This document shows positions 37,882-45,967 of a stretch of 64,000 nt of DNA, one piece after another (positions within the stretch are counted from its first letter, which is position 1; every line of letters starts with the position of its first letter). The notes beneath the pieces are model-generated. The model searched no databases. It was not told where the DNA came from and was given only the letters and a program-made list of their open reading frames with translations. Source of the stretch: Nitrosomonas communis (GTDB lineage Bacteria; Pseudomonadota; Gammaproteobacteria; Burkholderiales; Nitrosomonadaceae); contig NZ_CP011451.1 in the NCBI RefSeq assembly GCF_001007935.1, positions 2,232,001 through 2,296,000 on the forward strand, written 5' to 3'. Position numbers and translations under genes: made by a program.

Positions 37882-38790
37882 ATGAATGGGCTCGTAGAGT
37901 CAGTTATAGCGGAGACGCAGGATATCTCAAGGACTGAGATTGACGAAGAGCAGGTTCGTGCATTCGACGCTGAGGCTGATTTCATTGGACTTTCAATATC
38001 TCTCCTGATTGAGGTCGGATCCTATGTTTGTGTTGTAGGCAATCTGTATCCGGTGAAGACACGAAGTTGGAACAGAGATCAAGCGATTCTCGGTGATGAT
38101 CTCGTCAGGCTGTACAAACTTATTGACGGCTTGCTCGATCAAACTTGCAAGCATCGTAGAGAAATATCCTTCGTATTAGGGCGGTTGGCATTTGAATGCA
38201 TTATCAACCTCCGGTACTTGATTGCCTATGCGTCTGAGGAATTATTTTTCTCGTACCGCAGATATTCGCTACAACACGAAAGGCAGCTTCTCGAACGGAT
38301 CAAGGTAAATATCGAAGTAAGGGGTGGACAGGGGTTAACAATCGAGCGCCGAATGATTAACTCTATCGAATGAAGTTTTCAAGTTTCAGGAAATAATGTT
38401 GAAGATGGACCAAAGACAAAAGACCGGAACTGGGGAGCTCATAACATATTCGGAAGAGCGAAGGCGGTCGGGCTCGAGGAGGCATATGTTGCTGCGTTTG
38501 GTGGCGTTTCCCATACAATACACGGAAATTGGCAAGATTTGGTCGAATACCACTTGGAAGACATTGATGAGAATTCTTTTCGTGCTGATTTTAAGTGGCA
38601 TGCGCCGAGACCACTGTTGCTTAATGCGATTACATTGCACGCCACACAGGCAGTGATAGATTTTGCTTGTTATATAGCGCCGGAGGATTCGGACCCTATT
38701 GTTGAGGGACTCCGCGAGCTTCAAAAACGTGCTCGACTTCTGTCACGCCTTCACGAGGAGTTCTTAATATTGAAATTGCGTGATATCTAA
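37882..38790 (+). pseudogene. DUF5677-like protein with one in-frame TGA
   Basis: ATG 37882 (MNGLVESVIAETQDISRTEI) to TGA 38371-38373, then the same frame stays open to TAA 38788-38790: SFQVSGNNVEDGPKTKDRNW, GVSHTIHGNWQDLVEYHLED, ITLHATQAVIDFACYIAPED. A CGA-to-TGA change is sufficient. The restored protein is 302 residues, with helical segments and a Tyr/His-rich core (FFSYRRYSLQHERQLLERIK) like DUF5677 proteins, which are often found near defence or mobile genes; that assignment is tentative. Confidence 0.55.
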
Positions 38791-38879
38791 TCAGTGCTTC
38801 GAGATGGATGCGTTCTATCGGTGCGCTGCTTAAGCACAGCACTAGTCTAAGAATGCTTGTCTATCTGCACAGTCTGTAA

Positions 38880-39244
38880 ATGAAGATAGGATTTACACCA
38901 TTCAAATTAAGTTTAAATGAAAAGCTGGCGAATCAAGTAAGTCAGGCTCCGATATTGGCATTGTTGGGGAATCTGCACACTCTGAAAAGATTAGATTGGC
39001 ATACCTCCATGAGCAAGGCATTCCCTTATGTTGCGGAGATACTGGTGTCCCAGGGTCACCGAATCAAGTCCTACCCGCAAATCTGCTGAATAAAGAATGT
39101 AGTATTCAAAATCGACTCATTTCTTCTGATGAGCAGGAGACAGTTAGCCTGATCAATCACAACTTGATCTCTCTGCTTAATGCTTCTAAATACGAGACGG
39201 TAAATGATGTCGTCGATGGCGTTATCATTTGGGAATGCGGTTAG
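38880..39244 (+). pseudogene. Hypothetical gene fragment, frameshifted
   Basis: The first frame ends VSQAPILALLGNLHTLKRLD, KAFPYVAEILVSQGHRIKSY, PQI. The next frame carries LISSDEQETVSLINHNLISL and ETVNDVVDGVIIWECG to a TAG at 39242. They appear to be two halves of one protein separated by a single-base change near 39090. I do not recognise the family. The real start is probably lost upstream. Confidence 0.4.
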
Positions 39245-39313
39245 TCAGGAAGATGCTGTATAGACGGTGATCAGTGCGCTGGCAGAATGGTAGAGGCAAT
39301 GCGGCGTGGGAAG

Positions 39314-39386
39314 GGTGCCGGTCGGCCCCGTCCTGCCCCGGCGGTTTGGTGAGAGTAGGGCACAAACCGGCCCCTCAGGCGCGCAT
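39314..39386. repeat. R1 dispersed repeat, copy D/E, left part
   Basis: GTGCCGGTCGGCCCCGTCC ... GGGCACAAACCGGCCCCTC ... GGCGCGCAT, cut at CAT by the IS3 element; the right part resumes at 40652. Confidence 0.7.
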
Positions 39387-39454
39387 TGATGTGGTTCCCT
39401 GTAACTGGACAACCTGAAAGAAAGTTCAGCTCTGATATGTATAGTTAAACAGGT

Positions 39455-40282
39455 TCAGGCAACCCGATCAATTCTTGGATCACTATAGTAGATTTCATCA
39501 GGCGTAAGACGGTCAAGGCTTTGATGAAATCGTTCTTGATTGTACCATTCAAACCATGTGGATAAATTCTGCTTTATCTCCTTCAGATTATTGAATTCTC
39601 TGGTATATAAAAGCTCATACTTAACTGTCCGCCAAAGTCGTTCAACAAAAATGTTGTCATAGTAGCACCCCTTGCCATCCATGCTGATCTGAATATGATG
39701 ATCTTTTAGTATGGAGGTAAATGCTTCGCTGGTAAACTGTACGCCCTGGTCGGTATTCATGATCTGTGGACAGCCATAATCCTGGATGGCTGCCTCCAGC
39801 GCCTGAGTACAAAAGTCAGTATCCAAGGTATTGGACAAGCGCCAGCTCAACACCTTACGCGAATGCCAGTCGATGATGGCAACCAGATAGCCAAAGCCTT
39901 TCTCCATGGGGACATAGGTTATGTCGGCAGCCCAAACCTGATTGGGTTTATTAATGACAAGTTCTCTAAGCAGATAAGGATAGACCTTATGCTGTTTGCT
40001 TGAGATGCTGGTCCTGGGTTTTGGAGCTATGCTGACAATACCGAGTGTCTTCATTAAGGAAGAGGCTTTCTTGCGCCCTAACATGATTCCCTGGCGCTGA
40101 AACCAGGTAGCATAACTGCGTGAGCCATATTGTGGCGTCTTTAAGTACTGTTCATCCATCATGCGCAGCAGAACCAGATCAGCATTACTGATTGGTTGCG
40201 GTTGATAATAATAAGTTGAGCGCGCCAGATCCAGCAGCTGACATTGACGAGTTTGACTAAGTTTGCCATGGGGCTCAATCAT
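39455..40282 (-). CDS. IS3-family transposase OrfB
   Basis: 275 residues from the internal ATG 40282 (MIEPHGKLSQTRQCQLLDLA); the frame is open further upstream (KAQSLSLVERKEMIEP), overlapping orfA, so the natural product is an OrfAB fusion made by -1 frameshifting. rve-type DDE integrase core: VWAADITYVPMEKGFGYLVA (Asp), MNTDQGVQFTSEAF (Asp), FVERLWRTVKYELLY (Glu). Intact; the element may be active. Confidence 0.85.
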   Translation of the reverse strand: MIEPHGKLSQTRQCQLLDLARSTYYYQPQPISNADLVLLRMMDEQYLKTPQYGSRSYATWFQRQGIMLGRKKASSLMKTLGIVSIAPKPRTSISSKQHKVYPYLLRELVINKPNQVWAADITYVPMEKGFGYLVAIIDWHSRKVLSWRLSNTLDTDFCTQALEAAIQDYGCPQIMNTDQGVQFTSEAFTSILKDHHIQISMDGKGCYYDNIFVERLWRTVKYELLYTREFNNLKEIKQNLSTWFEWYNQERFHQSLDRLTPDEIYYSDPRIDRVA

Positions 40283-40302
40283 CTCTTTGCGTTCTACAAG
40301 AC

Positions 40303-40584
40303 TTAATGATTGAGCTTTCTTGCTAAAAAATCGCGTTCTACCGCCAATTGACCAATAACCCGGTGCAGGTCATCTGTTGTAGGCTGCTCCTTATTGGCGG
40401 CAGTATTATTTTTACAAAACAGCTCGGCAGCTTGCTCAATGAGTTGCCGTTTCCAGCTATTGATCTGCGTGGGATGTACATTATAACGCGCTGCTAATTG
40501 GGGGACAGTTTCATCACCACGTATCGCTGCCAGCGCTAGTTTTGCTTTGAATTCGCTCGAATATTGTATGCGCTTTTTACTCAT
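40303..40584 (-). CDS. IS3-family OrfA (helix-turn-helix)
   Basis: 93 residues, MSKKRIQYSSEFKAKLALAA, then VPQLAARYNVHPTQINSWKR, a helix-turn-helix of the transposase_8 type, and a leucine-rich end (IGQLAVERDFLARKLNH). Its last codons overlap the upstream extension of orfB. The T6 run with AAGAAAG near the end is a plausible slippery site. Confidence 0.8.
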   Translation of the reverse strand: MSKKRIQYSSEFKAKLALAAIRGDETVPQLAARYNVHPTQINSWKRQLIEQAAELFCKNNTAANKEQPTTDDLHRVIGQLAVERDFLARKLNH

Positions 40585-40651
40585 TGTTATTAAGCGCCTT
40601 TTTAATTCTGCCAGAGCTTAACAACCTGTACAGTTTTTGGGTACCACTTCA

Positions 40652-40845
40652 CATAGTCGGCCGCTGCGGGGCGGGGCATGGGGTAGTCATCCCGTGCGTT
40701 GCCGGCGACCCCTGGACGGGCGATAGCGTGGAGCTTACCCCACTTAAGCCCAACTCGACTTGGCTTGAGCTCGCGATTTTATTAACTGGGGCCATTAGTC
40801 GTGTATCCGATGAAGGTCTAGAGGAATCTACTCCGCTCCACAAAA
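40652..40845. repeat. R1 dispersed repeat, copy D/E, right part
   Basis: CATAGTCGGCCGCTGCGG, GTAGTCATCCCGTGCG, GGACGGGCGATAGCGTGGAG, then the stem CTTAAGCC (40743-40750) / GGCTTGAG (40762-40769). Ends within the last codons of the diguanylate cyclase gene. Confidence 0.75.
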
Positions 40846-42012
40846 TTCCATCAATTCGCATCGGTTGCGCCCATTCGCTTTCGCTTGGTAAAGGGCGGTG
40901 TCAGCACGGAGGATGACATCGTCAATCTCTTCCTCAGGGCGGTATTGGCTGATTCCGATACTAACCGTGGCGTTGAACGGAAGGGAAATCGTCGTGATGT
41001 TCTCCATCTCACTCCGGTAGGCGCTACGGATGCGCTCTGCAACCAGCAATGCTTGTTCGGAAGTAATGCCCGGAAGAAGCGCCAGGAATTCTTCGCCGCC
41101 AAAGCGACAGAACACATCCTCGGTACGTAACACCCGCTGGGAAGAAGACACGAAGCGACATAGGAACTCATCGCCGCCTTGGTGACCGAAGTGATCATTG
41201 ATGGCCTTAAAGTGGTCCAGATCCATCATCAGTACAGACAAGGGTTGTCCATTGCGTCGGCAACGGGCCAGCTCCTTTTCTGCAAACATCAATAAGGCAC
41301 GACGGTTAAGGGCTCCAGTGAGCGGGTCGTGGCTCGCCTGATGGTCTAGCTCCTTCTGAAGCCGTTCACTTGCCATGAGCACCATGCCGAGCGTCGCGCC
41401 CATAGTGAAGCACAGCCACCAGAGCAACATCAACGGGGTTGGCCCATCCGGACTCCAAGGGTCAACGGTTGCGTCACTCGTCGCTACTGCGAAGCTGCGA
41501 ACAAAGAATAGCGCTGCGCTGATCGCGTAAAGCCAGCCCGAAACACGCATCGTAATTTCCCACGGACGGGCGGCCGATAATAGCTCCTGTGCAACCATGG
41601 CCGAAAGCAGCGCTACCCATAAGGCGTTGCTCGACGTGCGAAAACTCAACGACTGCAACACGTTCGAAGCCACGATCAAACCAATTGCAAACACAATAAG
41701 GACCATCAGAATTGGACGCGACAACGGAGCGCGGCCTACAAACCGGCGGAAACCATCCCATAGGATAATGAAGCCCATCGCGATGAGCATTTGCGCCAAT
41801 GATAATGCCAACCATTCGGGAACAACATTGCGCATAGCAATCATCAAAAGTGCCACTGTTCCCAGCACACTGGCCCCCGCCCAATGGCCGAGTCCGGGTA
41901 TCCCGGGATGAGTGCGCCATAACAGGATGCGAGTCACTGCTGAGAGCATCGTGGCCAGCGCAACCGCGACCAGTAGTGTCTGGACGTCGAAGCTTATTAG
42001 AGGTGGAAACAT
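40828..42012 (-). CDS. Membrane diguanylate cyclase (GGDEF)
   Basis: A 394-residue protein with about six hydrophobic segments in residues 1-210, then a GGDEF domain: ASHDPLTGALNRRALLMFAE, VLMMDLDHFKAINDHFGHQG and the active site RFGGEEFLALLPG. The inhibitory I-site RxxD (RTED) lies exactly five residues before GGEEF, so product feedback is expected. It ends YQAKANGRNRCELMEFCGAE. It makes c-di-GMP from GTP at the inner membrane; the sensor part is a membrane domain without recognised ligand site. GC-richer than surroundings. Its stop codon lies in the edge of repeat R1, which may have replaced the original end. Confidence 0.85.
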   Translation of the reverse strand: MFPPLISFDVQTLLVAVALATMLSAVTRILLWRTHPGIPGLGHWAGASVLGTVALLMIAMRNVVPEWLALSLAQMLIAMGFIILWDGFRRFVGRAPLSRPILMVLIVFAIGLIVASNVLQSLSFRTSSNALWVALLSAMVAQELLSAARPWEITMRVSGWLYAISAALFFVRSFAVATSDATVDPWSPDGPTPLMLLWWLCFTMGATLGMVLMASERLQKELDHQASHDPLTGALNRRALLMFAEKELARCRRNGQPLSVLMMDLDHFKAINDHFGHQGGDEFLCRFVSSSQRVLRTEDVFCRFGGEEFLALLPGITSEQALLVAERIRSAYRSEMENITTISLPFNATVSIGISQYRPEEEIDDVILRADTALYQAKANGRNRCELMEFCGAE

Positions 42013-42514
42013 CGGAACACACTAACCTTAAGTGTTGTCAGAGGAAATATTTTTTGCTGTGTTTCGCTAATTGAGATATAGGAAGAATAAATAATCTTTT
42101 TTTAAGAAATAAAAGTCATGAAGAAAAGACAAACAATCTTTTTGTATAGGAATATTTACGATATACCACTTTCCCAGCAAATCTCAATGATCAAATAGTG
42201 AGAAGAAAGGCGTTCTTCTTCTTTTACTATATACCTTTGGCATATTCTATGCTAATTGCGCATCCATTCCCAGCTTGGCCCTGGCAGCATATATAGTTAT
42301 ATAAGAGGGTATTCGGAAAAAATGAATCCTGGAAATTAAATCGAACGTACTAATAAATTCTTATCATTCTGTACGCAGGGTAGCTAGCAGGTAGGCCTAA
42401 AAAGGATTTATCCTCTGCCAATATCTTCATGTCTGTGAGTAAAGCAGCTGCAGAATAATAATTATCAAGGATGCTGTGAACTATATTCTAATTCATTCTT
42501 CAAGGAGAGAGTAA
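42013..42514. other. Divergent intergenic region
   Basis: AT-rich region between the divergently transcribed cyclase and cytochrome genes; presumably holds both promoters. CAAGGAGAGAG ends it as ribosome-binding site of the cytochrome. No gene recognised. Confidence 0.45.
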
Positions 42515-44254
42515 ATGTTGAAAATCGGGTTTGTATCCCGGATTGGCAGTATCGTCTCAGTATTTGCCTGGCTGTTACCTGCGATTTTATTCGCCGCAGA
42601 AACGGTGACTATCGATCAAGGCACAGAGTGGACAGCTGCTACCCGGAACGACTTCTATAGCCGAGATCAAGGATCTCAGATTATGCCGCTTCGATGGATA
42701 GTCGCTTTAAAGCAGCCAAATGGCAAGCCATTTATGGATGAAAGCCTTAGTCGTTATGGTTATTTAATCAATGAAGCAAGCCGGCCCGCCGGGTTGCCGG
42801 TTGGATTTACTGTTAACAGCGGGGGGAACGGACAGGAAATAGGCATGAGTTGTGCTGCCTGCCATACGCGTCAAATCGAGGTTGCTGGTACTTCATATCG
42901 AATCGATGGCGGCCCTGGAATCGTTGATTTCCAAAGTTTCCTTGCTGATCTCGATATTGCGGTGAATACGGTCTTGACGAACCAACAAGCATTCATCGAT
43001 TTCGCTCATGCCGTACTCGGCTCGTCATCAACTTCGGCAGATAAGGAGAAACTACGAGAGGAAGTAAAAGCCTGGTATCTACCTTACCATACATTGATAG
43101 AACGCGCACTCCCCACGCAGCCTTGGGGCCCTGCAAGACTCGATGCTGTATCGATGATCTTCAATCGGCTCGCTGGGCTAGACATCGGTCCTGCCCCTAC
43201 TTACATGATCCCTGAAAATATCCAGCCAGCTAATGCACCGGTACGTTATCCGTTTCTCTGGAATGCTGCAATTCAGGACAAAACACAATGGCCTGGTTTC
43301 GCCAGTAATGGCAACAGCATACTGGCGCTTTCCCGAAATCTCGGAGAAGTTTACGGAGTATTTGCTATTTTTCATCCTAAAAAGGATGTGGACGATATAC
43401 TCGGTATTGACTATCTAGCCACTAATTCGGCTAATTTCTCGGGATTACTCGCATTGGAAGATTTGATTAAAAAAATTGGTCCTCCCAAATGGCCATGGCA
43501 GATAGATCAAACCCTTGCCAACAAAGGTAAAGAAATTTATGAACGCAAGACTCAAGCAGGTGGTTGCGCTGATTGTCATGGTATTGCACCCGGTGAAACC
43601 AGGTTTTTCGAGCAAAAAACTTGGAAAACTCCCATTCTGGATGTTGATACGGATTCAAAGGAATATGAAATTCTCGGTCGTACTGTGAAAACAGGTGTGC
43701 TTGAAGGTGCAAAAATTCCATTTCTCGCTGCTCCACTCAAGCCAGTTGATACCGCCTTCAACGTTCTGGGAACCGCTGTCCTCGGCTCTATTCTCCAGCA
43801 TTACATTCCCATTCTATCGAAGATCAAGGATAGGGCACAAGCAGATAGTCTGAAGTCACCTTTTCCACCCGAAACTGAATCTCTCCGAGACGCATTTATT
43901 GTACCGGCTGTACCTGAAAAAATAGCCAAACCAGCTAAACCTACTTACGCGTATGAATCAAGAGTTCTTCAAGGAATCTGGGCTGCTGCACCTTACCTTC
44001 ACAATGGTTCTGTACCCACATTAGCGGAGTTGCTGAAGCCAGCAGCCGAACGAGTCAGTTCATTCAAAGTTGGTCCGGTTTATGATATCGTCAATATCGG
44101 AATTTCTGCTGAGCAAACTAAGTTTGATTATACGTTGCAGACAACGGATTGCAGTGACCGAAATTCCGGTAATAGCCGATGCGGTCACGAATTTGGTACC
44201 ACACTTTCCTCAGACGAGAAAAAAGCTTTGCTTGAGTATCTCAAAACGCTCTAA
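42515..44254 (+). CDS. Secreted dihaem cytochrome c, RoxA/peroxidase-like
   Basis: A 579-residue protein with a signal peptide (residues 1-28, ending PAILFAAET). Two haem c motifs: SCAACHTRQIEV near residue 113 and GGCADCHGIAPGE near residue 351. The region after haem 1 (YRIDGGPGIVDFQSFLADLD) and the end (QGIWAAAPYLHNGSVPTLAEL) are shared with RoxA-like rubber-oxygenase-related and dihaem cytochrome c peroxidase-like proteins. Likely a periplasmic or secreted haem redox enzyme; peroxidase versus dioxygenase activity cannot be decided by eye. Intact; followed by a terminator-like hairpin. Confidence 0.8.
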   Translation: MLKIGFVSRIGSIVSVFAWLLPAILFAAETVTIDQGTEWTAATRNDFYSRDQGSQIMPLRWIVALKQPNGKPFMDESLSRYGYLINEASRPAGLPVGFTVNSGGNGQEIGMSCAACHTRQIEVAGTSYRIDGGPGIVDFQSFLADLDIAVNTVLTNQQAFIDFAHAVLGSSSTSADKEKLREEVKAWYLPYHTLIERALPTQPWGPARLDAVSMIFNRLAGLDIGPAPTYMIPENIQPANAPVRYPFLWNAAIQDKTQWPGFASNGNSILALSRNLGEVYGVFAIFHPKKDVDDILGIDYLATNSANFSGLLALEDLIKKIGPPKWPWQIDQTLANKGKEIYERKTQAGGCADCHGIAPGETRFFEQKTWKTPILDVDTDSKEYEILGRTVKTGVLEGAKIPFLAAPLKPVDTAFNVLGTAVLGSILQHYIPILSKIKDRAQADSLKSPFPPETESLRDAFIVPAVPEKIAKPAKPTYAYESRVLQGIWAAAPYLHNGSVPTLAELLKPAAERVSSFKVGPVYDIVNIGISAEQTKFDYTLQTTDCSDRNSGNSRCGHEFGTTLSSDEKKALLEYLKTL

Positions 44255-44278
44255 GTAGAGACATTATCTCTGCGGCAT

Positions 44279-44318
44279 GACTTGCTCCGGGTAAACATCA
44301 ATTTTCCTGGAGCGAGTC
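44279..44318 (+). terminator. Hairpin after the dihaem cytochrome gene
   Basis: GACTTGCTCC (44279-44288) pairs with GGAGCGAGTC (44309-44318) over 10 bp with one G-U pair, 25 bp after the stop codon. Followed by CTATTTCCTC, a weak U-tract. Confidence 0.5.
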
Positions 44319-44434
44319 CTATTTCCTCAATATCAGCTTTGTCTTTGGAATACAGTTCCAAAATCGTTTTACTACTCCATCCTCAGGACAATCTTTTCCT
44401 TTGTTAGCCATAAGACTGCGCATACAGCTTAACC

Positions 44435-45060
44435 AGTTAAGAATGATTCAAAACGTATGTGTAATTGGATGAGCATATCTACGGTTGAATCGCCCCGGGA
44501 ATTCCGGAGACGTGTTTTGTTAAGTCAAGCTGCATCCGTTGACTCCTTCAATTGGCGATAATATGCCATTTCGAATTCAGCCGGTGGAATATTTCCAATC
44601 GGCTCCAAAACCGGCGATAGTTGAACCAATCCATCCATTCCAAAGTGGCAAATTCCACTTCATCAATAGTGCGCCAGGGCCCGCAATGCCGTATGACCTC
44701 TGTTTGTATAATCCATTAATCGTTTCAGCCAGCACATTGTAGTAAGAAGAGTCACCGACACTACCAACAGAGGCTTCAATATTGGCTTCTTCCAGAAGTT
44801 CCGTACAACGGATCGAGAGATATTGACTACCCCTGTCGCTATATCAGTCGTTCAACAGTGTAGCGAGCAGTAACAATGCCTTCTCGTAGCAACTGCCGCC
44901 AGATTTTGTTGGTCCCATAAACTTTGAGATTATTCTCCCATACGCGCACTATGTTACTTTCAAACTCCTTATCACGCTTGATGCGATCAGGCAAGCGATC
45001 AGAATCTCGTTCGCGTGCTTTGTGTTCATATAACCTGATCAGTTAAGAATGATTCAAAAA
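44435..45060. repeat. Direct repeat flanking an IS3 remnant part
   Basis: AGTTAAGAATGATTCAAAA occurs at 44435 and again at 45041, with AACC(A/T)G just before each. The two copies bracket the orfB part of the IS3 remnant. Origin unknown; possibly ends of another small element. Confidence 0.4.
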
Positions 45061-45593
45061 ATATTCTCCTAGTCCCATTTAACACAAATAAGCGCTGTGC
45101 AAAATACTGAGTAAATAACAAAACTAAACCGTCGATATACTCTTCAAATTCTATACATTCTGAATCATTTTCAATTGATTAAGTCATAGTAACTCGACAG
45201 GGCAATCTGAATTTGCTCGCAGATCGGCTCGACCCCGTATTGTTCTTTATGCTGATCAACAAATATCACCATCACTTCGGTCGACGGTCGAGCTCCGGCT
45301 GGGCGAAATATGCTGATGCCTTACGCAATATCTTGTTTGCTCGTTTAAGTTCACGATGTTCTTGTTCCAGTTGCTTGAGCCGCTCACGATCCAATGAAGA
45401 CAAACCTCCTCGAATTCCCTGATCGGTTTCTGCCCGTCTTACCCACGCTCGCAGCGTCTCCGATGTACAGCCAATCTTGATGCGATCGATTTGATGGCCG
45501 ACCACTGCGATTCATGCTCCTTTTGCTGTTCAAATATACCAATCGTACCGCTCGTTCCCGTACTTCCTGTGAATAACTGACTTGATTCTTCAT
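44527..45593 (-). pseudogene. IS3-family element remnant (orfA and orfB pieces)
   Basis: The minus strand from 45593 reads MKNQVSYSQEVRERAVRLV, then in another frame [20 protein letters not shown] and [20 protein letters not shown] (OrfA helix-turn-helix and coiled coil). After a gap and an intervening ~150-bp insertion, orfB remains appear: AETINGLYK and DWFNYRRFLEPIGNIPPAEF (44527-44750), the C-terminal end of IS3-type transposases. Several frameshifts; dead. It is unrelated to the intact IS3 at 39.4 kb. Confidence 0.7.
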
Positions 45594-45649
45594 CTTCTCC
45601 TCCTCTCAAGTCATTTCATCTCTGAAAAACCCGAGGCGGTTCACATCAT

Positions 45650-45696
45650 AAGGAATTCAAGTTCTTTTTGCTGCTTTTCTTATCCCGAACTCACGT
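45650..45696. mobile_element. IS982/MITE right-end fragment
   Basis: CATCATAAGGAATTCAAG then CTGCTTTTCTTATCCCGAAC and TCACGT matches the right end of the IS982 element and, in its TATCCCG variant, MITE copy 1. Confidence 0.65.
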
Positions 45697-45704
45697 TAGA
45701 TAAC

Positions 45705-45957
45705 AAAGCCTCGAATTGTTCATGCGACATGGTTGAGAGATCGCATACCCCATTGAAAGACGGGTGCTTCTTGGCAATATGGTTGGCCAGTTTAGCCAGC
45801 GTTTGGGTAGTGCCAATGCCAACGCACACTGGCAAGCTGGTCCACAGTTATATTCGGCTATGTATTGACTGACCAATGTCCGTTGGCATCGACCAGAATT
45901 TGCTCATACCCTGTAGACCGAGAAAACACTCATCGATCGTATAAACTTCAACTCAGC
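45705..45957 (-). pseudogene. umuC: umuC fragment, second copy
   Basis: The minus strand carries LAKLANHIAKKHPSFNGVCD, LSTMSHEQFEALL and upstream an IDECFLGLQG-type segment, the same region of UmuC as 19290-19580 but not identical. About 80 codons, frameshifted, no start. It lies between an IS982 end and the S8 peptidase gene. Confidence 0.65.
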
Positions 45958-45967
45958 ACTGTGGAAC

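Larger units (their letters stand above)
39387..40651 (-). mobile_element. IS3-family element (1265 bp) inserted in an R1 repeat
   Basis: Inverted ends TGATGTGGTTCCCTGTAACT (39387) and the complement of TGAAGTGGTACCCAAAAACT (ending 40651). The 3-bp duplication CAT is at 39384-39386 and 40652-40654. Two overlapping genes of the orfA/orfB type. Confidence 0.85.
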
